A stretch of DNA of 49,634 bases from Porphyromonadaceae bacterium (GTDB lineage: Bacteria; Bacteroidota; Bacteroidia; Bacteroidales; Paludibacteraceae), in assembly GCA_012523295.1 (NCBI GenBank), contig JAAYIT010000030.1, positions 1-49,634 of the forward strand, written 5' to 3'. Below are positions 41,239-48,127 of this stretch, in pieces (within the stretch, counting starts at the first letter, position 1; each line of letters begins with the position of its first letter). A program made the translations under genes and the position numbers. The notes beneath the pieces are model-generated. The model searched no databases. It had not been told where the DNA came from and worked only from the letters and a program-made list of their open reading frames with translations.

Positions 41239-41823
41239 ATGATTTTTTCAGAGCGAAATCATCCGAATCAGGTTCGAAAAGGAAGTATTGAAGTGATTTG
41301 TGGTTCAATGTTCTCGGGTAAAACCGAAGAATTAATCCGCAGATTGAAACGAGCTAATTTTGCAAAACAACGCGTGGAAATTTTCAAACCAAAAATTGAC
41401 AACCGTTATTCTGACGAAGATGTAGTTTCACATGACAAAACTTCCATCCGTTCTACGCCGGTTGAATCTTCCGGGAGTATTTTGCTGATGTCCACCGAGG
41501 TGGATGTTGTGGGTATCGATGAAGCTCAGTTTTTTGATGAGGGTTTAGTCGGAGTTTGCAAACAATTGGCTGATAATGGAACACGTGTTATTGTCGCGGG
41601 ATTGGATATGGATTTTCGATGTACTCCATTTGGCCCAATGCCCGATTTAATGGCTATCGCGGACGATGTGTACAAAGTTCATGCTATTTGTGTACGGTGC
41701 GGATCATTAGCCTATGTTTCCCACCGACTTGTAGCCGGCGAGAAACAAGTATTAATTGGCGAGATGGAAGAATACGAGCCGATTTGCAGAGATTGCTACA
41801 ATGCAGCTTTAAAAGAATCTTGA
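41239..41823 (+). CDS. tdk: Thymidine kinase
   Basis: Type II thymidine kinase of nucleotide salvage, 194 residues. P-loop [14 protein letters not shown] (about 22-35), lid region, catalytic Glu in [15 protein letters not shown], and a zinc site from CVRCGS and CRDCY near the C-terminus. It is divergent from the acidic-protein gene and convergent with recJ. The 41041-41238 gap is AT-rich without other features. Confidence 0.96.
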   Translation: MIFSERNHPNQVRKGSIEVICGSMFSGKTEELIRRLKRANFAKQRVEIFKPKIDNRYSDEDVVSHDKTSIRSTPVESSGSILLMSTEVDVVGIDEAQFFDEGLVGVCKQLADNGTRVIVAGLDMDFRCTPFGPMPDLMAIADDVYKVHAICVRCGSLAYVSHRLVAGEKQVLIGEMEEYEPICRDCYNAALKES

Positions 41824-41890
41824 TGGTGTAAAAAAAAACAATATGATTATCCTTTTTTGTTCCTAATCTTAAATAATGTTTTTTTAGATT

Positions 41891-41920
41891 GGGACTAACC
41901 GCTTCAAGTCGGTTTGTCCC
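41891..41920. repeat. Inverted repeat between tdk and recJ
   Basis: GGGAC (41891-41895) with GTCCC (41916-41920) and AACCG (41897-41901) with CGGTT (41910-41914), one mismatched pair and an 8-nt loop. It lies in a gap that also has TTGC/GCAA-rich sequence (41940-42016). No T-tract directly follows, so it may be a dispersed repeat more than a terminator. Confidence 0.5.
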
Positions 41921-42029
41921 GTTGTCTAATGACGCAAATAGGCAACAAACCCGAATATAGGGATGGTTGCGGTGCAACAATTCAAAATTGTAACAAATAG
42001 GAATGATTGCGGATAATCATAAAAAACAA

Positions 42030-43760
42030 TCAAGAGTCTTTCTCAACTTTCTTTATATCCCTGATCATCAGCTGAATGGTAGTGTTATTATTAAAAGTAT
42101 TTTCCTCCAACGTGTAACAAATATCGAGCGGATTTAGCGCTTTCAGGTGGTCATTAAATTCATGCATTCTGAAAGCAATTCCATTCATTACGTTTTCTGA
42201 ACTGTTGTCAATTAGCTCTAATTTCAAGTGTTCTTGCTCCTTCCCTACCAATCGGCTGTTTCCATAGTCAAAAACATTTTTTGATTCGAAAATTGGCTTC
42301 ATGTTTCCGGGACCGAAAGGTCCAAACTGCTTCAAAACACGGAAAAATTTTGGTGTAATATCCTTAAATTCAAGCACCGCATCAATTTCAAGTTGAGGAT
42401 ATGTTTGCTCTTCCAGAATATTTGCAGCAACATATTCCTCAAAACAACGCGAAAACTCCTCCACATTTTCAATTTTCATGGTCAGTCCTGCTGCAAACAT
42501 ATGACCCCCGAAATTTTCCAATAAATCTTTACAAGACTCCACGGCTTTGTACAGATCAAATCCGGAAACCGAACGAGCAGAACCGGAAGCCAATCCATTC
42601 GACTCTGTCAAAACAATCGTTGGTTTGTAATACTCTTCCGAAAGCCTTGAAGCTACGATTCCAATTACACCTTTGTGCCAATCAGGCTTATACACGACAA
42701 TCGATTTTCGATTAGCAAAACTTTCATCGTTTTGAATCAATGATATTGCCTCTTCGGTAATATTTTTATCCAATCCTTTTCGATCGTTGTTGTAAATATT
42801 AATTGTGCTGCTGCGCTTGTGAGCAAACTTATAATCACGTGCCACAAGGAGTTCCACAGCTTCAGTAGCTAATTTCATCCTGCCGGACGCGTTGATTCGA
42901 GGACCTATTTTGAAAACAATGTCACTGATGTCTATTTCGCGATCTTTCAGGCCGGAAACCTCGATAATAGCTTTTACGCCGGTGCTCGGTTCTGAGTTGA
43001 TTTGCTTAAGCCCGTACGCCGTCAAAATCCGGTTTTCACCCGTTATCGGCACAATATCCGAAGCAATACTCAAAGCAACCAAATCAAGTAATTTTGATAA
43101 ATTACCAAAATCGATGTTATTCACAGATGCAAAAGCCTGCATCAGTTTAAATCCCACACCGCAACCGGATAAATGCTTATAGGGATATTCACAGTCTTCC
43201 CTTTTAGGATCCAAAACTGCAACTGCAGGTGGCAATTCATCATCCGGATTATGGTGATCGCAAATAATGAAATCGATACCTAATGAGGTGGCATATTGTA
43301 CCTTATCAGCCGATTTTATACCGCAATCAAGCGCTACAATCAATTTAAAATTGTTCTCTGAGGCGAAATCTATTCCTCGGGTAGAAATCCCATAACCTTC
43401 ATTGTATCGATCTGGGATGTAAAAATCAAGATTGGAATAAAACTCGATTAGAAATCTATAAACAAGTGACACAGAAGTAGTTCCATCTACATCATAATCA
43501 CCATAAATAAGTATTTTTTCATTATTTCTCATAGCTCTGGTCAATCTTTCTACAGCTTTGTCCATGTCCTTCATTAAAAAAGGGTCATGCAAATCACCTA
43601 TGTCAGGACGGAAAAAAGCACGCGCTTCATCAAAATTGCTGATACCGCGCTGTACAAGAAGTTGAGCTAATATAGGACTGATACTTAATTCATTGGCAAG
43701 TTTGTTTTTAATTTCATTTTGTTCATCGGTGAGTTCCGAATAAATCCATTTATTTATCAT
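42030..43760 (-). CDS. recJ: Single-stranded-DNA-specific exonuclease RecJ
   Basis: 5'-3' exonuclease of recombination and mismatch repair. 576 residues, normal length. DHH phosphoesterase motifs: DYDVDGTTS (88-96), ALDCGI, DHHNPDDELPPAVAVLDPK (DHH 168-170), then the DHHA1 domain with KPDWHKGVIGIVASRL, ASGSARS and FGGHMFAAGLTM, and a C-terminal OB-fold region with LKQFGPFGPGNMKPIFE. Start ATG at 43760-43758. Confidence 0.97.
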   Translation of the reverse strand: MINKWIYSELTDEQNEIKNKLANELSISPILAQLLVQRGISNFDEARAFFRPDIGDLHDPFLMKDMDKAVERLTRAMRNNEKILIYGDYDVDGTTSVSLVYRFLIEFYSNLDFYIPDRYNEGYGISTRGIDFASENNFKLIVALDCGIKSADKVQYATSLGIDFIICDHHNPDDELPPAVAVLDPKREDCEYPYKHLSGCGVGFKLMQAFASVNNIDFGNLSKLLDLVALSIASDIVPITGENRILTAYGLKQINSEPSTGVKAIIEVSGLKDREIDISDIVFKIGPRINASGRMKLATEAVELLVARDYKFAHKRSSTINIYNNDRKGLDKNITEEAISLIQNDESFANRKSIVVYKPDWHKGVIGIVASRLSEEYYKPTIVLTESNGLASGSARSVSGFDLYKAVESCKDLLENFGGHMFAAGLTMKIENVEEFSRCFEEYVAANILEEQTYPQLEIDAVLEFKDITPKFFRVLKQFGPFGPGNMKPIFESKNVFDYGNSRLVGKEQEHLKLELIDNSSENVMNGIAFRMHEFNDHLKALNPLDICYTLEENTFNNNTTIQLMIRDIKKVEKDS

Positions 43761-43787
43761 TGTATTCTTTATTTAATCTAAGCAAGC

Positions 43788-43809
43788 ATGAAACACCGTT
43801 GTGTTTCAT
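43788..43809. repeat. Perfect 9-bp inverted repeat upstream of recJ
   Basis: ATGAAACAC (43788-43796) and GTGTTTCAT (43801-43809) around CGTT, 27 bp 5' of the recJ ATG. It could be a leader hairpin or operator. The arms resemble the helix ends of the three-copy element, but the rest does not match. The 43761-44073 gap otherwise holds only AT-rich DNA and the arsR operator. Confidence 0.5.
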
Positions 43810-44042
43810 TGAAAATCAACCTCAGAAATCATCATTTTCCACTGCAAGACTCATCTTTTATGAATTATATCAGCAGACTTCTAATCGTTTACAAAATTAC
43901 AAAAAAATGCAATATAAATAAACTTTTTCATTCCATAATGAAATAAGTTAGGAAACCGGAAACTAAATATTCCATAATTTGGATATTACATTTTTATTAA
44001 ATTTGATGATTTTTTGGTAAATCATAAGGTTTATATAATAAT

Positions 44043-44062
44043 TGTTCGTAATTTTACGAACA
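44043..44062. promoter_or_regulatory. ArsR operator 1
   Basis: Perfect inverted repeat of 9-bp arms TGTTCGTAA and TTACGAACA with a TT spacer, 11 bp before the arsR ATG. The same 9-2-9 design recurs after arsR (44405), which identifies it as the regulator's site. Confidence 0.8.
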
Positions 44063-44073
44063 GAAAATTGCTC

Positions 44074-44388
44074 ATGATAATCAAAGTCGAAAATATCGAA
44101 AAACTAACCCTTTTTGCCAAAGCAATGGGACATCCCACACGTATGGATATTCTTGATTTTCTTTTGAAACAAGAAAATTGCTATTTCGGTGATATACATG
44201 ATGTATTTCCAAATGCAAAAGCTACTATTTCGCAGCATCTGAAAGAACTGAAAAAAGTCGGTTTGATTCAAGGCGAAATCGAAGGACCCAAAGTAAAATA
44301 CTGCATTGATAAAGAAAATTGGGAATTAGCTCGTCTGCTTTTCGGAGAATTTTTCAGTAAAAATGCAAATAAGATATGCTGTGATTAA
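44074..44388 (+). CDS. arsR: ArsR-family metalloregulatory repressor
   Basis: Winged-helix repressor released from DNA by As(III) or a related metal(loid). 104 residues from the ATG at 44074; an earlier in-frame start would encode the operator itself and is rejected. Recognition helix in NAKATISQHLKELKKVGLIQ. Cysteines at 36 (ENCYFGD, at the alpha-3 position of the classical metal site), 77 and a C-terminal pair 102-103 (KICCD) could form a three-coordinate thiol site, as in ArsR variants with C-terminal cysteines. It is flanked by two matching operators and followed by arsC and acr3. Confidence 0.92.
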   Translation: MIIKVENIEKLTLFAKAMGHPTRMDILDFLLKQENCYFGDIHDVFPNAKATISQHLKELKKVGLIQGEIEGPKVKYCIDKENWELARLLFGEFFSKNANKICCD

Positions 44389-44404
44389 AAAAAATTAATT
44401 GAAT

Positions 44405-44424
44405 TGTTCGTAATATTGCGAACA
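44405..44424. promoter_or_regulatory. ArsR operator 2
   Basis: TGTTCGTAA, 2 nt, TTGCGAACA: differs from operator 1 by one base in the arms. It lies 16 bp after arsR, before the conserved small element and arsC, so the downstream genes may have their own ArsR-controlled promoter. Confidence 0.75.
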
Positions 44425-44490
44425 CGATTTAATATTACGTTCAATTAGATTTTATTTTTAATGAACAACCATAAAATAAAATTTAATCGT

Positions 44491-44565
44491 ATGAAACAGC
44501 CATTTAAGGTAAATCTCAAACCCAAGAGAATGATTAATGGCGTGTTCTATTCGACCTTAATGTAG
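44491..44565 (+). CDS. Copy 3 of the conserved 75-nt element: possible 24-residue peptide or structured leader
   Basis: Frame MKQPFKVNLKPK then RMINGVFYSTLM and TAG, the same length as copy 1. An ATG ten codons upstream (44461) is in frame and could extend it. Helix 44491-44504 with 44536-44550 keeps the bulged G (44542); the one arm change relative to copy 1 turns a G-C into a G-T pair. The stop is 18 nt before the arsC ATG. It lies between ArsR operator 2 and arsC, so it would be in the arsenic-induced transcript. Its ATG is preceded by AATTTAATCGT, the same leader as before the ABC binding protein gene. Confidence 0.5.
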   Translation: MKQPFKVNLKPKRMINGVFYSTLM

Positions 44566-44583
44566 ATAATAAATAGTACTCCT

Positions 44584-45021
44584 ATGAAAATACTACTTCT
44601 TTGCACAGGAAACAGTTGCCGAAGCCAAATGGCGCACGGCTTTTTACAGTCATTTGATGAAAATTTAACGGTCTGTTCTGCCGGCACGGAAGCGAGTGGC
44701 AAACTTAATCCAAAAGCGGTGGAAGTGATGAAAGAAATAGGTATCGATATCAGTCATCACACATCCGATCAAGTGGAAAAATACTTAAACGACGAATGGG
44801 ATTATGTAATCACCGTATGTGGTGGAGCTAATGAAGCTTGTCCTACATTTTTGGGAAAAGTAAAACACCGGCTTCATATCGGCTTTGATGATCCGAGCCA
44901 TGCTGTGGGAACCCCGGAATTCATTGACAGTGAATACATTCGGGTACGAGATGAGATAAAGGAAGGATTCTGGAAATTTTATAAAAGTGAAATTTCTCCA
45001 AACAGGGGAGAACTAAAATAG
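44584..45021 (+). CDS. arsC: Arsenate reductase, low-molecular-weight phosphatase type
   Basis: Reduces arsenate to arsenite through a cysteine relay with thioredoxin. 145 residues. The P-loop is CTGNSCRS (Cys7, Cys12, Arg13), and the relay pair Cys79 and Cys86 lies in VCGGANEACPTF; the spacing matches thioredoxin-coupled ArsC of the staphylococcal type. The general-acid motif is DDPSH. In operon with arsR upstream and acr3 downstream. Confidence 0.95.
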   Translation: MKILLLCTGNSCRSQMAHGFLQSFDENLTVCSAGTEASGKLNPKAVEVMKEIGIDISHHTSDQVEKYLNDEWDYVITVCGGANEACPTFLGKVKHRLHIGFDDPSHAVGTPEFIDSEYIRVRDEIKEGFWKFYKSEISPNRGELK

Positions 45022-45181
45022 CAATCAATGATTTTAATACTTATAAAACGTTGATAGCGATTTAAATCAAATAATTTTTTCGAATTATAGAGAAACTTTT
45101 CTATTTGCACGAACTTTCGATTTGTAAAGTTACTTTTAAGAAATTAAAATCATAAATATAAAGTTAATCAATGCTCTAATT

Positions 45182-45203
45182 TCCCCCATTAAAGGTTATG
45201 GGC
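45182..45203. repeat. Degenerate CCCCC repeat at the acr3 5' end
   Basis: CCCCCATTAAAGGTT followed by ATGGGC. It aligns with the nadE repeat (CCCCCATTAGGGGGTTA.. ATGGGCTT), including the ATGGGC that looks like a start in both genes. Confidence 0.45.
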
Positions 45204-45215
45204 TTTTTTCAACTC

Positions 45216-46268
45216 ATGAAAGCTAAACTTAAAACCGCAGACCGTTACCTTACACTTTGGATATTTCTTGCCATGTTCATTGGAGTATTTTCCGGATGGC
45301 TATCTCCCCGCATAGCCGATTTTTGGAATTATATGTCGGTCGGAACTACGAATTTACCCATTGCTATCGGCTTGATAGTAATGATGTATCCGCCACTCGC
45401 CAAAGTGAAGTACGAAGAGCAGTGGGATGTTTTCAAAAACACGAAAATACTGGGACTTTCACTGTTGCAAAACTGGATTATTGGTCCTGTTCTCATGTTT
45501 TTCTTGGCTATCATTTTCCTCCAATTCAATGTGGATTATATGTACGGACTTATCCTGATTGGATTGGCGCGTTGCATTGCCATGGTAATAGTATGGAATG
45601 ACCTGGCGCATGGAGATCGTCAGTATGCTGCAGGATTAGTAGCATTTAATTCCATTTTTCAAATCCTGTTTTTCTCGTTTTATGCCTATTTCTTTATTGC
45701 TGTTCTGCCAAGTTTGTTTGGTCTTCCCACAAACACAATAGTGGAGAATATCACCATGCTTGAAATTGCCAAAAGTGTACTGATTTACCTTGGAATCCCA
45801 ATGCTGGCAGGATTTTTAACACGCTATATCGGAGTAAAACTAAAAGGTCTGAATTGGTATGAGCGAAAATTAGTTCCGAAAATCAGTCCATTAACTTTGG
45901 TTGCACTGCTTTTTACAATTATTGTCATGTTTTCACTCAAAGGAGAATACATTGTCAAATTGCCTTTCGACGTGGTTAGAATAGCTATTCCGCTATTGAT
46001 TTATTTTCTAATCATGTTTGTGGTTTCATTCTGGATGAGTAAGAAAGCCGGAGCTAATTATGAACAATCTACTACGCTCTCTTTTACAGCTGCCAGTAAT
46101 AATTTTGAACTTGCAATTGCTGTTGCAATTACCGTTTTTGGTATCAATTCCGGAGAAGCTTTTGCGGCTGTGATTGGTCCGCTTGTAGAAGTACCGGTGA
46201 TGATTGCGCTCGTGAATGTGGCGTTTTGGTTTAAGAAAATTTGGTTTTACAATGGAAAAAAACAGTAG
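45216..46268 (+). CDS. acr3: Arsenite efflux transporter, Acr3 family
   Basis: Inner-membrane As(III)/H+ antiporter with ten transmembrane helices, 350 residues from the ATG at 45216. An ATG six codons earlier (45198) lies in a repeat and is less likely. Recognised motifs: [19 protein letters not shown], the essential Cys in [19 protein letters not shown], and [18 protein letters not shown]. It exports the arsenite made by ArsC. The 194-bp gap after arsC has no gene but an AT-rich hairpin (TAGAGAA with TTTTCTA near 45085). Confidence 0.95.
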   Translation: MKAKLKTADRYLTLWIFLAMFIGVFSGWLSPRIADFWNYMSVGTTNLPIAIGLIVMMYPPLAKVKYEEQWDVFKNTKILGLSLLQNWIIGPVLMFFLAIIFLQFNVDYMYGLILIGLARCIAMVIVWNDLAHGDRQYAAGLVAFNSIFQILFFSFYAYFFIAVLPSLFGLPTNTIVENITMLEIAKSVLIYLGIPMLAGFLTRYIGVKLKGLNWYERKLVPKISPLTLVALLFTIIVMFSLKGEYIVKLPFDVVRIAIPLLIYFLIMFVVSFWMSKKAGANYEQSTTLSFTAASNNFELAIAVAITVFGINSGEAFAAVIGPLVEVPVMIALVNVAFWFKKIWFYNGKKQ

Positions 46269-46294
46269 AGGTATCATAAATTTAATGACACCTC
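46268..46294 (+). terminator. Possible terminator hairpin at the acr3 end
   Basis: GAGGTATCA (46268-46276) with TGACACCTC (46286-46294), 8 of 9 pairs, loop of 9 nt. No T-tract follows, so it may only protect the mRNA end. Confidence 0.4.
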
Positions 46295-46408
46295 CACCGA
46301 TTACTAAACAAAACAAATGTTATTTATTGAGAAAAACGAAAATTATAACAAGATTAAATCTTTCATGAGGGCTTCTATGTTAGGATATTTTGAAATTCTA
46401 CAATAAGA

Positions 46409-46852
46409 CTAAAAGTATTTCATCTTTACTTTTACATCCAAGATCTCTTTCTCCTGGACATTAAATGAAAAGTCTTTAAACTTAGGTTTCCTCATTTTTT
46501 TAATAGTAAAATTAGAAAACCCAAAACCTTCTTTTGGCACTCCAAGGAGGTTGTATTCCATTTTTCCGTTGTCATTTTCATCATCCAAGACAGACAGTCC
46601 ATAAACTCCGGGTTTTACCGGAATTTCGACACATAGAGTTCCGTTTACTATTAAATCTTTCGAGTAATTCACTGTAAACGACTGATTCTCAACTTTAAAA
46701 CTTTTCTCATCTTGAAAGAATGCAATTCGGATTGTACCTTTTGTTGAGGATTTAAGATTGCATATAGTAACATTCAGCTTCTGTGACAGAGCAAAGGACA
46801 TCTGAAAAGTGAGAAACAACAAAGTGGCAATAATGGAAATTTTCGTTTTCAT
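46409..46852 (-). CDS. DUF2141 family exported protein
   Basis: 147 residues with a signal peptide (about 1-23, ending ALSQ). The mature part is a beta-sandwich-like DUF2141 domain: LNVTICNLKSSTKGTIRIAF, PVKPGVYGLSVLDDENDNGKMEYNLLGVPKEGFGFSN, and FKDFSFNVQEKEILDVKVKM. The GVYGLSVLDDENDNGK segment is the most recognisable family signature. Function unknown. Upstream on the same strand is the AraC-type regulator. Confidence 0.88.
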   Translation of the reverse strand: MKTKISIIATLLFLTFQMSFALSQKLNVTICNLKSSTKGTIRIAFFQDEKSFKVENQSFTVNYSKDLIVNGTLCVEIPVKPGVYGLSVLDDENDNGKMEYNLLGVPKEGFGFSNFTIKKMRKPKFKDFSFNVQEKEILDVKVKMKYF

Positions 46853-47026
46853 ATTTCGTAAAGGTATAGATTAGACTAAACATAAAGAATCAAACTCTAT
46901 GCAAGTATAACGAAATATATGTGCAGAACACTCCATTTTTTAAAAAACGAACTATTTATTATTGAACTGATTTTAAAATTGAGACTTTTGGGGCAGATAA
47001 GAAAATGTAATGGCAAGGAATTAAAT

Positions 47027-48118
47027 TTAAGATATCTTCCCTATATTTTTCTTTCGATAGGTAACGGGAGTTTCTCCGGTAAGATTTTTGAAAACTGTGT
47101 AAAACGATGATTTGCTGTTGAAGCCGCACTCATAACCGATTGCCTCGATGGAGTATTTAAGTTTTGGTTCTAATAGTTTCTTTTTAACAGCCTCGATTCG
47201 GTAAGAATTCACGAATTGAAAGAAATTTTTACCAATTTCGGTATTTAGCACTTCAGTAAGCTGATATTTTGGAAAGTTCAAAGCGTCCGACAATAAGTCC
47301 ATATTTAAGTTGGGGTTCAAATAGGGATTTTCACTCTCGAAATAAGCCAGTATTTTATTTTTTATCTTACTTTTTGTTTCCTGTGTAAGCATAGAGTTTT
47401 TGTAACTTATTACCTCTATTTCCTCTTCCGGTTCTGTTTGTGTTTCAATTCTTATTTGATAAATACCATAAAAACTAATTATATAAATGAACAGCAAAAG
47501 AACCACATAATTATACGAGGTTACCAATTCGGCACCCACTCCAAGAAACACAAAAGTGAAACCAAGAATCCCGGCAATGATACTATAGATAATGTAAAAT
47601 ATGGAAACAAACATCAGCCAATTCAGATTTTGACCTCGGTCGATATTTGATTTTTCATTTTGAAGATTCCGTCTGTATCTATGCAACAGTCTGATGCTGA
47701 GAGGCAAATAAACCAACCAGGAAATAATAGTTGCGATAGAGAACCCAAGCCTAAAGGCAAAATGTGCATCAAGGTCAAAGAAATTCTCAAAAGTGAATGG
47801 AATTTTTGTAGAATAGGCTATAATTTCGGAAACTACAAATGGCAACAAGTGGAGCAACATCAACCATTTCAGTTGAAATTTTTTCTCAACCAACGAACGA
47901 ATATATATAAAAAGAGCAGGATTGAAAAGGAGAAATGAGCTTGACAACAGGATATTATCGAACATTTCGTAGTCAATAGCGAGCGAAAAAAACTCAAAAG
48001 CCAAAAAAGTTAACCAAAGAGACAATACGATATCTGACAGCGACTTATCCTTTTTTGAAAACATCAAAATAGCTGCAAATAATCCTTGAGCAAAACCTAT
48101 CCAGCCTATCGTAATCAT
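47027..48118 (-). CDS. Membrane-bound AraC-family transcriptional regulator
   Basis: 363 residues: seven or so transmembrane helices in residues 1-225, a short linker with acidic residues (TEPEEEIEV), then the AraC double helix-turn-helix DNA-binding domain (about 255-360) with LNMDLLSDALNFPKYQLTEVLN, FFQFVNSYRIEAVKKKLLEP, SIEAIGYECGFNSKSSFYTVFKNLTGETPVTYRK. The architecture suggests sensing of a membrane or envelope signal. The gene starts 9 bp after the stop of the OstA-like gene, so the two may be co-transcribed; the DUF2141 gene follows. Confidence 0.9.
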   Translation of the reverse strand: MITIGWIGFAQGLFAAILMFSKKDKSLSDIVLSLWLTFLAFEFFSLAIDYEMFDNILLSSSFLLFNPALFIYIRSLVEKKFQLKWLMLLHLLPFVVSEIIAYSTKIPFTFENFFDLDAHFAFRLGFSIATIISWLVYLPLSIRLLHRYRRNLQNEKSNIDRGQNLNWLMFVSIFYIIYSIIAGILGFTFVFLGVGAELVTSYNYVVLLLFIYIISFYGIYQIRIETQTEPEEEIEVISYKNSMLTQETKSKIKNKILAYFESENPYLNPNLNMDLLSDALNFPKYQLTEVLNTEIGKNFFQFVNSYRIEAVKKKLLEPKLKYSIEAIGYECGFNSKSSFYTVFKNLTGETPVTYRKKNIGKIS

Positions 48119-48127
48119 ATATTCGAT

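Noticed and set aside
41684-41980. 98-codon minus-strand frame spanning the tdk 3' end and the following gap
   Set aside because: It is antisense to tdk and otherwise read from an inverted-repeat region; no promoter or homology signal.
46919-47110. 63-codon plus-strand frame between the DUF2141 and AraC genes
   Set aside because: It overlaps the 3' end of the AraC-type gene on the opposite strand and shows no recognisable motif or promoter.
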